From contig CAMJIL010000013.1 of assembly GCA_946405805.1 (NCBI GenBank), positions 1 to 54,118 of the forward strand: DNA of 54,118 nucleotides, given 5' to 3'. Shown one piece after another: positions 9,205-17,904 of this stretch (within the stretch, counting starts at the first letter, position 1; each line of letters begins with the position of its first letter). The stretch is from an uncultured Prevotellaceae bacterium. GTDB taxonomy: Bacteria; Bacteroidota; Bacteroidia; Bacteroidales; Bacteroidaceae. The notes below the pieces were generated by a model, which searched no databases, was not told where the DNA came from, and saw only the letters and a program-made list of their open reading frames with translations. The translations under genes were made by a program, and so were the position numbers.

Positions 9205-9399
9205 ATGTCCTTCAACAACATGAACAACAAAAACTCAGAATCTTGTATCGGTTGCCAGCTTTATGAGCAATGTGGCTCCGTGTGCGATACAGTTGACAGT
9301 GGGACATCTGCATGGGGAAAGTTGCTTCTGCCTTGTGCACTGCTTATAGCGGTGATATTGATGGTGGGAGTGTCATACCTTATAAATCTTATGTTCTAA
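9205..9399 (+). CDS. Small cysteine-rich single-pass membrane protein heading the rnf operon
   Basis: A 64-residue protein if started at 9205; the ATG at 9220 (MNNKNSES) is equally possible. It contains CIGCQLYEQCGSVCD (CxxC-x5-CxxxC) followed by one hydrophobic segment of about 25 residues that ends the protein. Four closely spaced cysteines before a membrane helix suggest a metal or FeS site or a redox disulfide at the membrane. Many Bacteroidetes rnf loci begin with an RseC-like membrane protein that also has an N-terminal cysteine cluster; this may be a minimal counterpart, which is inference. It is 24 bp upstream of rnfB and directly follows the operon promoter. Confidence 0.75.
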   Translation: MSFNNMNNKNSESCIGCQLYEQCGSVCDTVDSGTSAWGKLLLPCALLIAVILMVGVSYLINLMF

Positions 9400-9423
9400 A
9401 GCCTTTAAAATAACTACTATAAA

Positions 9424-10308
9424 ATGAATTTTATCTTATCTGCAGTAATTGCTTTAGTAGCAATCGCATTGGTAGCGTCAGTAGTGCTCTATGTATGCTC
9501 TAAGCGCTTTGCTGTACAGGAAGACCCTCGTTTATCTGTTGTGGCAGAAGCATTGCCGCAGGCTAACTGTGGCGGTTGTGGCTTTCCTGGCTGCTCAGGT
9601 CTTGCAGCTGCTCTCGTCAAGGGCGCTGATGCAGGAGCTATAGAAGGACTCTCGTGTCCTGTCGGTGGTCAGGAGGTGATGACTAAGATAGCTGGCTTGC
9701 TCGGTATGGAGGCAGGAGACAGCGCTCCGAAAGTTGCTGTTGTCAGATGCAACGGATGTTTGGAACATCGTCCCCGTATAGCAGAGTATGATGGCTTGCG
9801 CTCTTGCGCAGCTATGAATAGTGTTGGAAGTGGTGAGACAGCTTGCGGTTACGGATGTCTGGGATGTGGAGATTGTGTATCGGCTTGTAATTTCGGGGCG
9901 ATAACGATTGATCCGGATTTGGGACTCCCTGTCGTTAATGAAGACTTGTGCACCTCTTGTGGCGCTTGTGTAAAAGCTTGTCCACGCAATATTATAGAAT
10001 TGCGTTACAAGGGACGTGTAATAAAGGAACAGCCACATCGCGTGTATGTATCGTGTGTAAATAAGGATAAGGGGCCTGTTGCAAACAAAGTATGTAAGGT
10101 CAGCTGTATAGCATGCGGTAAATGCCAGAAGGTTTGTAAGTTTGAGGCAATCTCAGTAGAGAATAATGTCGCATATATTGATATGGAGAAGTGTAAGGCT
10201 TGCGGGCTCTGTGTTCGCGAGTGTCCAAAGAATGCTATCCATGCAACATGGGAATTGCCGGCACTGAAACCAAAAGAGCCACAGGCTGAGGAAACAACTA
10301 ACGCATAA
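9424..10308 (+). CDS. rnfB: Rnf complex subunit RnfB (multi-FeS ferredoxin)
   Basis: Electron-input subunit of the ferredoxin:NAD+ oxidoreductase that couples electron transfer to Na+ or H+ pumping. 294 aa. An N-terminal membrane helix (about 5-27) anchors it. Cys49, Cys52, Cys57 and Cys78 form the RnfB-type cluster (CGGCGFPGC). Four CxxCxxCxxxC-type ferredoxin motifs follow, around residues 145-155, 176-186, 224-238 and 257-267, giving room for many [4Fe4S] clusters. The tail is acidic and proline-rich. rnfC follows after 14 bp. Confidence 0.97.
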   Translation: MNFILSAVIALVAIALVASVVLYVCSKRFAVQEDPRLSVVAEALPQANCGGCGFPGCSGLAAALVKGADAGAIEGLSCPVGGQEVMTKIAGLLGMEAGDSAPKVAVVRCNGCLEHRPRIAEYDGLRSCAAMNSVGSGETACGYGCLGCGDCVSACNFGAITIDPDLGLPVVNEDLCTSCGACVKACPRNIIELRYKGRVIKEQPHRVYVSCVNKDKGPVANKVCKVSCIACGKCQKVCKFEAISVENNVAYIDMEKCKACGLCVRECPKNAIHATWELPALKPKEPQAEETTNA

Positions 10309-10322
10309 AAACACTAAGGAAA

Positions 10323-11675
10323 TTGGATACAAAAACATTTAGAATAGGTGGTGTTCATCCTGAGGAGAACAAGTTGACCCATGAAGAGCCAACGCAAGTT
10401 GCTCCATTACCTCAGCAGGCAATATTCCCTCTGAGTCAGCACATCGGTGCTCCTGCAAAACCTATCGTCCAGAAAGGCGATAAGGTAAAGGTGGGTACAA
10501 TGATAGCTGAGGCTAGCGGCTTTGTGAGTGCTAATATTTTCTCTTCTGTGTCAGGAACCGTTTTCAAGGTTGATAACGCTGTTGATGCAACAGGCTATCA
10601 AAGGCCTTGTATCATAATCAATGTAGAGGGTGATGAATGGGAAGAATCCATAGACCGTTCTGACAAGATAGAACGTTTGGAACATCATCCGGAACTGACA
10701 GCAGAGAAAATTATTGAGAAAGTAAAATATGCTGGCATCGTTGGTATGGGAGGTGCATGCTTCCCAACACATGTGAAATTGTGTCCTCCACCAACAGAAA
10801 AAGCTGAATGCGTCATAATAAATGGTGTCGAGTGTGAGCCATATATCACGTCAGATTATCGCCTGATGATGGAAAAACCTGATGAGGTTATTGAAGGCGT
10901 AAAACTCATTATGAAGGCTGTAGGCGTAAATAAGGCATACATCGGTATTGAGACAAATAAGCCTCACGCCATAGATTTGATGATACAGAAACTGATGACC
11001 AACCTTGATATAGAAGTAGTGCCATTGGCAAAGAAATATCCGCAAGGTGGTGAGAAACAGCTTATCGATGCCGTTATTCGCAGACAAGTACCAGCACCTC
11101 CTGCTATTCCTATCAACGTTGGGGCAATAGTACAGAATGTGGCTACTGCTGTCGCTATCTATGAAGCGGTAATGAAGAATAAACCACTTTTCGAGCGCTA
11201 TACAACGGTCACAGGTAAGCAATTGAAGAAGCCAGGCAATTTCCTGGTACGTATGGGAACCCCATTCGGGCAGTTGATAGACCTCTGTGGCGGATTGCCT
11301 GACGGAGACAACAAAATTCTTGCCGGTGGTCCGATGATGGGTAAGGCTGTCAATAGCCTGAATACCCCTGTCGGAAAAGGACAGAATTCTATTACTGTGC
11401 TTTCAGACATGGATGCCCACAGAAAAGAACCACAGCCTTGCATCAGGTGTGCAAAATGTGTAGGAGCATGCCCTATGGGACTTGAGCCTTATCTGCTTGC
11501 AAAGGGTAGTGCGATGAAGATGTGGGAACGCATGGAGGCTGAGATGATAACAAGTTGCATAGAATGCGGCTCATGTCAGTTTACTTGCCCAGCACATCGT
11601 CCGCTGCTTGATAATATAAGAATGGGTAAGCAAACTGTTATGGGAATCATACGCGGCAGGGCTGCAAAGAAGTAA
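10323..11675 (+). CDS. rnfC: Rnf complex subunit RnfC, TTG start
   Basis: NADH/FMN-binding subunit, 450 aa. The N-terminus TFRIGGVHPEENKLT is the standard RnfC opening and the glycine-rich GMGGACFPTHVKL is the flavin/nucleotide-binding loop. Two C-terminal [4Fe4S] motifs are visible (CIRCAKCVGACPMG and CIECGSCQFTCPAH). No ATG lies in frame upstream; the only start that gives the family N-terminus is TTG at 10323, preceded by TAAGGA, one of the few Shine-Dalgarno-like stretches here. The 3' junction to rnfD is filled with heptad repeats. Confidence 0.96.
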   Translation: MDTKTFRIGGVHPEENKLTHEEPTQVAPLPQQAIFPLSQHIGAPAKPIVQKGDKVKVGTMIAEASGFVSANIFSSVSGTVFKVDNAVDATGYQRPCIIINVEGDEWEESIDRSDKIERLEHHPELTAEKIIEKVKYAGIVGMGGACFPTHVKLCPPPTEKAECVIINGVECEPYITSDYRLMMEKPDEVIEGVKLIMKAVGVNKAYIGIETNKPHAIDLMIQKLMTNLDIEVVPLAKKYPQGGEKQLIDAVIRRQVPAPPAIPINVGAIVQNVATAVAIYEAVMKNKPLFERYTTVTGKQLKKPGNFLVRMGTPFGQLIDLCGGLPDGDNKILAGGPMMGKAVNSLNTPVGKGQNSITVLSDMDAHRKEPQPCIRCAKCVGACPMGLEPYLLAKGSAMKMWERMEAEMITSCIECGSCQFTCPAHRPLLDNIRMGKQTVMGIIRGRAAKK

Positions 11676-11747
11676 CGTTTAACGGTTAAAGTTTAAAGTT
11701 TAAAGGTTCATGATAATTATGAATTATGAATTATGAATTATGAATTG
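11676..11747 (+). repeat. Heptad repeats between rnfC and rnfD
   Basis: The junction starts with 7-bp units of the CGTTTAA/CGGTTAA/AGTTTAA type and switches at about 11715 to four units of AATTATG, ending 8 bp before the rnfD ATG. No gene or hairpin is visible. The switch between two heptad sequences with no change of period is typical of this genome segment. Confidence 0.85.
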
Positions 11748-11755
11748 AAAAAAAT

Positions 11756-12763
11756 ATGTCACAAATAATAGTATCATTATCTCCACATGCTCATGGCACT
11801 GATTCTGTTGAGAAGAATATGTATGGTGTCGTCATAGCGCTTCTTCCTGCGCTGTTGGCATCGTTCTATTTCTTCGGCATAGGATCGCTGATTGTTTGTG
11901 CTGCCAGCGTTATAGCATGTGTACTTTTTGAGTGGTTGATAAGCAAGTTCTTGCTTCAACGTACTCCCACAATCACTGATGGCTCTGCCATAGTGACGGG
12001 ACTGCTTTTGGGCATGAATCTGCCAAGTAATTTCCCAATATGGATGATAGTCATTGGCGCCTTGGTTGCCATCGGTGTCGGCAAGATGACCTTTGGAGGA
12101 CTGGGACAAAATCCCTTCAATCCTGCTCTTGTAGGACGCTGTTTCCTGCTTGTCAGCTTTCCTGTGGCGATGACATCATGGCCAGTAGGAAACCAACTGA
12201 TGGCTTATACCGATGCTACAACAGGAGCAACACCTTTGTACCTGATGCAGATGGCAATAAAGAATGGTGACCCGTCATTGTTGGAAAAACTCCCGTCATC
12301 TCTTGATATGTTCCTGGGTGTAACCCAAACCAACAATATGGGTGCCGGTACAACTGGTGAGATATGTGCAGTAGCACTTCTGTTGGGAATGATATATATG
12401 CTGTATAAGAAAATAATAACATGGCACATACCTGTCAGCATCATCGCTACGGTATTCTGTTTCTCAGGCTTGCTGCATCTGTCTAATCCGGTATATGCCA
12501 ATCCTGTTCAGGTTGTCCTGTCAGGTGGTTTGATGCTGGGAGCTATCTTCATGGCAACAGACTATGTCACATCACCAATGTGTGCAAGGGGTCAGTTGAT
12601 ATATGGTATATGCATCGGCCTGCTGACAGTTATCATACGTAACTGGGGAGCATATCCGGAAGGAATGTCATTCGCAATACTCATTATGAATGCATTTACT
12701 CCGCTGATTAACTATTATGTGAAACCAAAACGTTTTGGCGAGGTGCCAAAGGCAGTAAAATAA
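11756..12763 (+). CDS. rnfD: Rnf complex subunit RnfD
   Basis: Integral membrane flavoprotein of the Rnf complex, 335 aa, homologous to NqrB. It shows many hydrophobic helices across the whole length, GQNPFNPALVGR after the first helices, and the flavinylation motif TTGATP with Thr159 as the residue expected to carry covalent FMN. Translation starts at ATG 11756 just after the heptad array. Part of the ion-translocating core with RnfA and RnfE. Followed 13 bp later by rnfG. Confidence 0.96.
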   Translation: MSQIIVSLSPHAHGTDSVEKNMYGVVIALLPALLASFYFFGIGSLIVCAASVIACVLFEWLISKFLLQRTPTITDGSAIVTGLLLGMNLPSNFPIWMIVIGALVAIGVGKMTFGGLGQNPFNPALVGRCFLLVSFPVAMTSWPVGNQLMAYTDATTGATPLYLMQMAIKNGDPSLLEKLPSSLDMFLGVTQTNNMGAGTTGEICAVALLLGMIYMLYKKIITWHIPVSIIATVFCFSGLLHLSNPVYANPVQVVLSGGLMLGAIFMATDYVTSPMCARGQLIYGICIGLLTVIIRNWGAYPEGMSFAILIMNAFTPLINYYVKPKRFGEVPKAVK

Positions 12764-12776
12764 AGGAGGACGAAAC

Positions 12777-13400
12777 ATGGAAAGACTGAAATCAAATCTT
12801 CAGAATATGGTCGGTGTCCTCGTCGGTGTTGCCTTCGTGTGTGCCCTTCTGCTGTCTGTATTCAATAAGGTGACATCAGGCCCTGTGGCAGAACAGGCTG
12901 CAAAAACTCTTCAGGATGGTATTAAGAATGTCATGCAGAGTGATAGCGTTGTGGTAGAGGGTGATACCATAGTTGAGAAAGAGTTTAACGGAAAGATGCT
13001 CTCTTTCGTAGTGCACAATACCAACAAGGGCGTTGCAGTAGAAAGTACAGACCCTAATGCTTTTGGTGGAAACCTGAAAGTGCTTGTCGGATTCGCAGAA
13101 GATGGCGAGATTCTCGGATACACCATTCTTGAAAGTGCTGAGACCCCAGGACTTGGAGCAAAGGCTGTTGAATGGTTCCTTGATGAGGCTCCAGGAGATA
13201 TCGTGGGTTTGAATGTATGGAAAAACAACCTCACAGTTACCAAGGATGGTGGTGAGGTTAATGCAATCACAGCATCTACTATCACCTCACGTGCATTCCT
13301 GAGAGCCGTAACACAAGCGTGGTCGGCATATCGAGGAGATAAGGATGATGCTAAGACTGGAGCTACAGAACAAGAAGAGAAGAAAGGAGGTAAGAAATGA
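12777..13400 (+). CDS. rnfG: Rnf complex subunit RnfG (FMN-binding)
   Basis: Membrane-anchored periplasmic flavoprotein of 207 aa. One N-terminal helix (about 10-30) is followed by the FMN-binding domain with ETPGLGAK and the flavinylation segment NAITASTITSRA; by alignment with the usual GATxS pattern Thr168 should carry FMN. The motif is slightly divergent, ASTIT in place of GATIS. The tail is Lys/Glu/Gly-rich. A GGAGG-like stretch precedes the ATG. The end overlaps rnfE by 4 bp. Confidence 0.95.
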   Translation: MERLKSNLQNMVGVLVGVAFVCALLLSVFNKVTSGPVAEQAAKTLQDGIKNVMQSDSVVVEGDTIVEKEFNGKMLSFVVHNTNKGVAVESTDPNAFGGNLKVLVGFAEDGEILGYTILESAETPGLGAKAVEWFLDEAPGDIVGLNVWKNNLTVTKDGGEVNAITASTITSRAFLRAVTQAWSAYRGDKDDAKTGATEQEEKKGGKK

Positions 13401-13981
13401 GTAATGCAAAAATAATTTTTAATGGTATAATAAAGGAGAATCCTACGTTCGTCCTGTTGTTGGGAATGTGTCCTACATTGGCCACAACCACGAGTGCGAT
13501 GAATGGTATGATGATGGGACTGGCTACAATGGTGGTGCTCATTTTCTCCAACCTTGTTATATCAAGTATCAGGAACTATGTGCCCGATATGGTGCATATC
13601 CCCGTATATATCGTTGTCATCGCCACATTGGTGACAATAGTGCAGATGTGCCTGGCAGCCTATCTGCCTGACGTAAACAAGTCATTGGGATTGTTTATAC
13701 CTCTCATTGTTGTAAACTGTATCATCCTCGGACGTGCTGAAGCCTTCGCATCAAAGAATGATCCAGTAGCATCAATGTGCGATGGACTCGGTATAGGACT
13801 CGGATTTACTCTGGCTCTCACACTCCTTGGAATATGCAGGGAACTGTTGGGTAATGGTACTGTCTTTGATGTTCGTCTCATATCTGAGGAATATGGTATG
13901 CTTTTGTTCATACTCCCTCCAGGGGCATTTATGACGTTAGGTTTCCTGATTGCCATAAAGAATCGTTTTACAAAAGAATAA
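13397..13981 (+). CDS. rnfE: Rnf complex subunit RnfE
   Basis: Integral membrane subunit, 194 aa, with six predicted helices, of the RnfE/NqrD family. Recognisable features are NPTFVLLLGMCPTLA near the N-terminus and the CIILGRAEAFA segment in the middle. RnfA and RnfE are inverted-topology homologues that hold the intramembrane FeS centre; cysteines at the helix ends agree with this. Translationally coupled to rnfG by an ATGA overlap and followed 19 bp later by rnfA. Confidence 0.96.
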   Translation: MSNAKIIFNGIIKENPTFVLLLGMCPTLATTTSAMNGMMMGLATMVVLIFSNLVISSIRNYVPDMVHIPVYIVVIATLVTIVQMCLAAYLPDVNKSLGLFIPLIVVNCIILGRAEAFASKNDPVASMCDGLGIGLGFTLALTLLGICRELLGNGTVFDVRLISEEYGMLLFILPPGAFMTLGFLIAIKNRFTKE

Positions 13982-14000
13982 CCCTCAAAGCTCTTAGAAA

Positions 14001-14603
14001 ATGGAATATATACTTATATGCATAACTGCGATATTTGTTAATAATATCGTACTGAGTCAGTTCCTTGGCATCTGTCCGTTCTTGGGAGTGTCACAGAGGG
14101 TGAATACGGCCCTCGGAATGGGTGCTGCTGTAACTTTCGTGATGACGTTGGCAACTGTCGTAACATATCTGTTGCAGATATACGTCCTTAATCCTATGGA
14201 TTTGGGCTATCTGCAGACACTATCGTTTATTCTTGTCATAGCCTCTTTGGTGCAGCTGGTAGAGATAATCCTAAAGAAAGTGTCACCTGCTTTATACCAG
14301 TCATTGGGAGTATTCCTTCCCCTTATTACCACAAACTGTGCCATACTGGGTGTAGCAATCCTCGTAATACAGCGTGATTACACATTGCTCGAAAGTCTCG
14401 TGTATGCACTCGCTTCTGCTATAGGCTTCGGCTTGGCACTCGTGATATTTGCAGGCTTACGTGAACATCTTGCTATGGCTGACATTCCAAAGGGAATGCG
14501 TGGAATGGCGATAACACTCGTTACTGCTGGCATCCTGGCTCTTGCCTTCATGGGATTCAGTGGTGTCGATGGTGGTTTGAAACCATTATTTGGAATAGAA
14601 TAA
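14001..14603 (+). CDS. rnfA: Rnf complex subunit RnfA
   Basis: Integral membrane subunit, 200 aa, six helices, of the RnfA/NqrE family. It has [18 protein letters not shown] near the start and [10 protein letters not shown] in the middle, with the paired cysteines typical of the intramembrane FeS site. It is the last gene of rnfBCDGEA, the full six-subunit set, so an active Rnf complex is expected. A hairpin and a strong terminator follow. Confidence 0.96.
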   Translation: MEYILICITAIFVNNIVLSQFLGICPFLGVSQRVNTALGMGAAVTFVMTLATVVTYLLQIYVLNPMDLGYLQTLSFILVIASLVQLVEIILKKVSPALYQSLGVFLPLITTNCAILGVAILVIQRDYTLLESLVYALASAIGFGLALVIFAGLREHLAMADIPKGMRGMAITLVTAGILALAFMGFSGVDGGLKPLFGIE

Positions 14604-14695
14604 CTGATGGATATAATGATTATATAGCATCAGTTCAGAGATACGTCCGTGTCTCGCTAGCATCAGAGCACGGATTATTTGTGTTTGTGTTGTTG
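14604..14695 (+). other. 3' untranslated region of the rnf operon with two hairpins
   Basis: Directly after the rnfA stop the sequence CTGATG...CATCAG (14604-14633) encloses a second inverted pair, ATATAAT and ATTATAT, giving a long hairpin. A second stem pairs CCGTG/CTC with GAG/CACGG (about 14647-14672). Both lie upstream of the terminator and of the next promoter, so they belong to the rnf transcript and not to a TonB-receptor riboswitch. Role unknown; 3'-end protection is one option. Confidence 0.5.
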
Positions 14696-14732
14696 TCTCC
14701 CTCCGACGTGATGTCTGGGGGGAGATTTTTTT
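14696..14732 (+). terminator. Rho-independent terminator of the rnf operon
   Basis: TCTCCCTCC (14696-14704) pairs with GGGGGGAGA (14717-14725), allowing one G-U pair, and is followed at once by seven T. The loop can extend the stem by GAC/GTC. Confidence 0.85.
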
Positions 14733-14781
14733 ATTAAAAGTAATTGTATTTCAATATTTTTTTATACCTTTGAGCTTTTTA

Positions 14782-14813
14782 TTTGTATTTCTCATAACTT
14801 AATCGTATCTTTG
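14782..14813 (+). promoter_or_regulatory. Promoter of the TonB-dependent receptor gene
   Basis: TTTG at 14782-14785, a 20-bp spacer, and TATCTTTG at 14806-14813. The spacer contains CTCATAACTTAATCG, nearly the same as the spacer of the two promoters upstream of hisH. The leader to the ATG at 14857 is only about 35 nt, too short for a cobalamin riboswitch. Confidence 0.8.
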
Positions 14814-14856
14814 CAGCGCAAAATGATTTATAGATTATAATACAACACTGCACTAA

Positions 14857-16740
14857 ATGAAAAAGAAAATTTTGATTATGGCCCTTGCGGCTTGTGGTTG
14901 TGGCACATACGCTGCAGAGCCAACAGATAGCGTGTCCCTTGAAAATGTTACAGTAACAGGAGTCCGTAGTGCTGCTGATGTCAGACAGCTACCGTTTACT
15001 GTTACGACGATAAGTAAGGAGGTTCTTAACGAGAACTACAGGCAGAACATCTTGCCAACATTGGCAGAACAGGTGCCGGGTCTTATGGTGGCCTCTCGAG
15101 GCGTCTTGGGCTATGGCGTTAGTACTGGTGCTGCTGGCGGCATGACGATGCGTGGATTGTCAAGTGGTGCAGGACAGATGATGGTCCTTATTGATGGACA
15201 CCCACAGTACAATGGTGTATATGGTCACAGCATTGCTGACAGTTATTACAGCATGATGGCTGAAAGGGTAGAGGTGCTTCGTGGCCCTGCTTCGGTATTG
15301 TATGGAAGCAATGCAATGGGAGGCGTTATTAACATTGTTACCGATGACCTTTCAACACTTCGCAATGGTACACAAACAACGATAGGCGTTGGAGCAGGAA
15401 GCTATGGAACTATCCAGACAGAAGCAATGAACAGATTGCGTAAGGGAAAGTTCTTCAGTTCTATTGGAGGACAGTATTCACGTTCTGACAACCACAGGCC
15501 AAATATGGGATTTGAACAGTATGGAGGCTTCTTAAAATTAGGATATGACTTCTCAGAACATTGGAAGTTGACAGGAGACGGTTCTGTGACCCATTTTAAT
15601 GCCAGCAATCCAGGTGCTGTTACTGATCCAATGCATAGCAATGACCAATGGATAACCCGTATGACAGCAAATGTGGTGCTCGAAAATAATTTCGACAGAG
15701 TAAAGGGTGCAATCAGCATCTATGACAACTTTGGTATCCATAAGATAGATGACGGATATAAAGCTAATGGTGGCACACCACAGACAGATTTATTCCGCAG
15801 TAAGGATGCTCTTGCAGGAGTGTCTTGGTATGAGACAATCAGAGCTTGGGAAGGCGCTAGCTGGACTCTTGGTGTAGATTATCAGCACATCTATGGTAAG
15901 GCCTGGTACACAAACAAACAGACAGGCGAAAAGGTTGTTACGCAAAGACGTCTCATGCAGAGTTGTCATGTGCACGATAATGAGATAGCAGGTTATGTGC
16001 AGTATCATCAGAATTTGGGTGAGCGCTGGAGCCTTGATGCAGGCTTGCGCTTAGACAACCACTCACAGGCAGGAACACAATGGATTCCACAAGGTGGTAT
16101 CGTATATCGTCCAATAGAAAACGGACAGATAAAGGCTCTTGTAAGCAAGGGCTTCCGCAATCCTACAACGCGAGAGATGTATCTCTATGGCACAGCGAAT
16201 AGCGATTCTCTGAAAGCTGAAAACATGATGAACTACGAGATATCTTGGCATCATAGCCTGAAGGATTTGTCATACGGCTTGACAGCATTCTTCATCGATG
16301 GTAAGAATATGATACAGACAATCGCAGGTAGGAATGTCAATTCTGGAGGATTTATCAACAAGGGTATTGAGGCTGATGCATCTTGGAATTTAACACCTCA
16401 TTGGACAGTAATGACTAACCATTCTTATGTTTATATGCACAACCCAATTGTTGGTGCTCCTCGTTATAAGGGATACCTTGGAGCTCGTATGCACTATGGA
16501 AAATGGGGCGTTGTGGCAGGTTTGCAGCAACTGTCTCATCTGTGTACAGCTGTAGATGCAAAGGCTGGTAACAGTTATAAAGAGGCAACACTCTTGAATG
16601 TAACTGTTGACTATGAACTGATGAAGAACATTACTTTGTGGGCAAAGGGAGACAATCTGTTTGCTTGCAAATATGAGATAAACAAAGGTTATGTGATGCC
16701 ACGAGCAACATTCATGGCAGGCGTAAAGGTGAAGATGTGA
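14857..16740 (+). CDS. TonB-dependent outer-membrane receptor
   Basis: A 627-residue ligand-gated outer-membrane transporter. A signal peptide (about 1-19) precedes the TonB-box region (LENVTVTGVR), the plug domain with QVPGLMV, MTMRGLSSG and VEVLRGPASVLYGSNAMGG, and a 22-strand barrel that ends with ATFMAGVKVKM. It is not of the SusC type: there is no carboxypeptidase-like N-terminal domain and no SusD follows. Length and plug sequence fit siderophore, heme or cobalamin receptors; the ligand is not determinable here. It is followed by a secreted DUF362 protein across a heptad-filled gap of 50 bp. Confidence 0.92.
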   Translation: MKKKILIMALAACGCGTYAAEPTDSVSLENVTVTGVRSAADVRQLPFTVTTISKEVLNENYRQNILPTLAEQVPGLMVASRGVLGYGVSTGAAGGMTMRGLSSGAGQMMVLIDGHPQYNGVYGHSIADSYYSMMAERVEVLRGPASVLYGSNAMGGVINIVTDDLSTLRNGTQTTIGVGAGSYGTIQTEAMNRLRKGKFFSSIGGQYSRSDNHRPNMGFEQYGGFLKLGYDFSEHWKLTGDGSVTHFNASNPGAVTDPMHSNDQWITRMTANVVLENNFDRVKGAISIYDNFGIHKIDDGYKANGGTPQTDLFRSKDALAGVSWYETIRAWEGASWTLGVDYQHIYGKAWYTNKQTGEKVVTQRRLMQSCHVHDNEIAGYVQYHQNLGERWSLDAGLRLDNHSQAGTQWIPQGGIVYRPIENGQIKALVSKGFRNPTTREMYLYGTANSDSLKAENMMNYEISWHHSLKDLSYGLTAFFIDGKNMIQTIAGRNVNSGGFINKGIEADASWNLTPHWTVMTNHSYVYMHNPIVGAPRYKGYLGARMHYGKWGVVAGLQQLSHLCTAVDAKAGNSYKEATLLNVTVDYELMKNITLWAKGDNLFACKYEINKGYVMPRATFMAGVKVKM

Positions 16741-16790
16741 TGGATGAAGGATGATGGATGAAGGGTGAAGGATTCAATATTCAATATTCA
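16741..16790 (+). repeat. GGATGAA / ATATTCA heptad repeats before the DUF362 gene
   Basis: The junction reads as consecutive 7-bp units: GGATGAA, GGATGAT, GGATGAA, GGGTGAA, GGATTCA, ATATTCA, ATATTCA, then the start codon. This is a clear example of heptads directly abutting a start codon. An upstream ATG at 16758 lies in the repeat and in frame, but gives an N-terminal extension coded by repeat DNA. Confidence 0.85.
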
Positions 16791-17756
16791 ATGATGAAAA
16801 GACTAATTGTTTTTGTATTTGTTGCATTAAGCACAATAATGTGCAATGCACAAAGTAAGGTATATCTGACTAAGGATATTACCCCTGATGGTTTGGTGAA
16901 AGTGTATGAGGCTCTTGGCGTAAAACCTGTTGGAAAGGTTGCTGTAAAGATTTCTACAGGCGAAATGGGTGGAAACAACTATCTGAAGCCAGCCTTGATA
17001 GAGAAACTGGTTAAGAAGGTTGATGGCACTATCGTAGAATGCTGTACAGCTTATGGCGGTTCGCGTCAGGATAAGGCAAAGCATTGGGAAACAATCAAGG
17101 CTCATGGATTCCTTGATATTGCAAAGGTAGATATCATGGATGAATTTGGTGAGATAAAGATTCCTGTGAAAGATACAAAATGGCTGAAGTATGATATCGT
17201 TGGCGAGAATGTAAAGAACTATGACTTCATGATAAACCTGGCCCACTACAAAGGTCATCAGATGGGAGGCTTCGGAGGAGTCCTTAAGAATGCTTCCATT
17301 GGTGTTGCTTCTACAGCAGGAAAGGCTTATATCCATTCTCATGGTGTGACAGAAAAGACTCCGGAGTGCTGGCAACATACACAGCCACAGGATGCTTTCA
17401 TTGAGTCAATGGCAGCAGCTGCTCAGGCGGTTCATGACTACTTTGTTGCAAAATCAACTAATGGCGAGACTCGAATCATATATATCGCAGTTATGAATAA
17501 TATGTCTATTGATTGTGACTGCGACAGCCATCCTGCAGAGCCACTGATTGCTGACTATGGCATCCTGGCGAGTCTTGACCCTGTAGCATTGGATCAGGCT
17601 TGTTATGACATCGTAACAAAGATTCATAATGATGAGCATAATAACACGAAACCATTATTGGAGCGCATAGCAAAGCAACATGGTACACACATCTTGGAGT
17701 GGGGCGAGAAAATAGGTCTTGGCAGTACCAAGTATGTTATCACGGAATTGAAGTAA
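16791..17756 (+). CDS. Secreted DUF362 domain protein
   Basis: A protein of about 321 aa from the ATG at 16791 (MMKRLIVFVF...), which begins with a signal peptide ending near CNAQ; the ATG at 16758 would put 11 repeat-coded residues in front. The DUF362 core is recognisable (VAVKISTGEMGGNNYL, YGGSRQDKAKHW, INLAHYKGHQMGGFGGVLKNASIG, AEPLIADYGILASLDPVALDQAC). Some DUF362 proteins carry a ferredoxin domain; this one does not. Function is not established. Placed after a TonB receptor, it may handle the imported metal or cofactor (inference). Confidence 0.85.
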   Translation: MMKRLIVFVFVALSTIMCNAQSKVYLTKDITPDGLVKVYEALGVKPVGKVAVKISTGEMGGNNYLKPALIEKLVKKVDGTIVECCTAYGGSRQDKAKHWETIKAHGFLDIAKVDIMDEFGEIKIPVKDTKWLKYDIVGENVKNYDFMINLAHYKGHQMGGFGGVLKNASIGVASTAGKAYIHSHGVTEKTPECWQHTQPQDAFIESMAAAAQAVHDYFVAKSTNGETRIIYIAVMNNMSIDCDCDSHPAEPLIADYGILASLDPVALDQACYDIVTKIHNDEHNNTKPLLERIAKQHGTHILEWGEKIGLGSTKYVITELK

Positions 17757-17763
17757 ATAATAG

Positions 17764-17812
17764 GCAGGAAAACAGCCTAAATGGCTGTTTTCCTGCAATA
17801 ATAAGGTTTTTT
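17764..17812 (+). terminator. Terminator after the DUF362 gene
   Basis: GCAGGAAAACAGCC (17764-17777) and GGCTGTTTTCCTGC (17783-17796) form a perfect 14-bp stem with a TAAAT loop. A T-run follows 10 nt later (17807-17812), so termination is likely though the spacing is not ideal. Confidence 0.7.
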
Positions 17813-17833
17813 ATGCAGTTTTTTCACAAAAAA

Positions 17834-17865
17834 TTTGGAACATAAAATATATTTCCATATATTTG
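17834..17865 (+). promoter_or_regulatory. Promoter of the outer-membrane barrel gene
   Basis: TTTG at 17834-17837, a 20-bp spacer, TATATTTG at 17858-17865; the start codon is at 17905, giving a leader of about 33 nt. Confidence 0.8.
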
Positions 17866-17904
17866 CAAGCGAAATTACTTTTATTAACTTAATAACTTTG
17901 AATT

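Noticed and set aside
14604..14856. Cobalamin or other riboswitch for the TonB receptor
   Set aside because: All hairpins lie upstream of the receptor promoter at 14782-14813; the actual leader is only about 35 nt.
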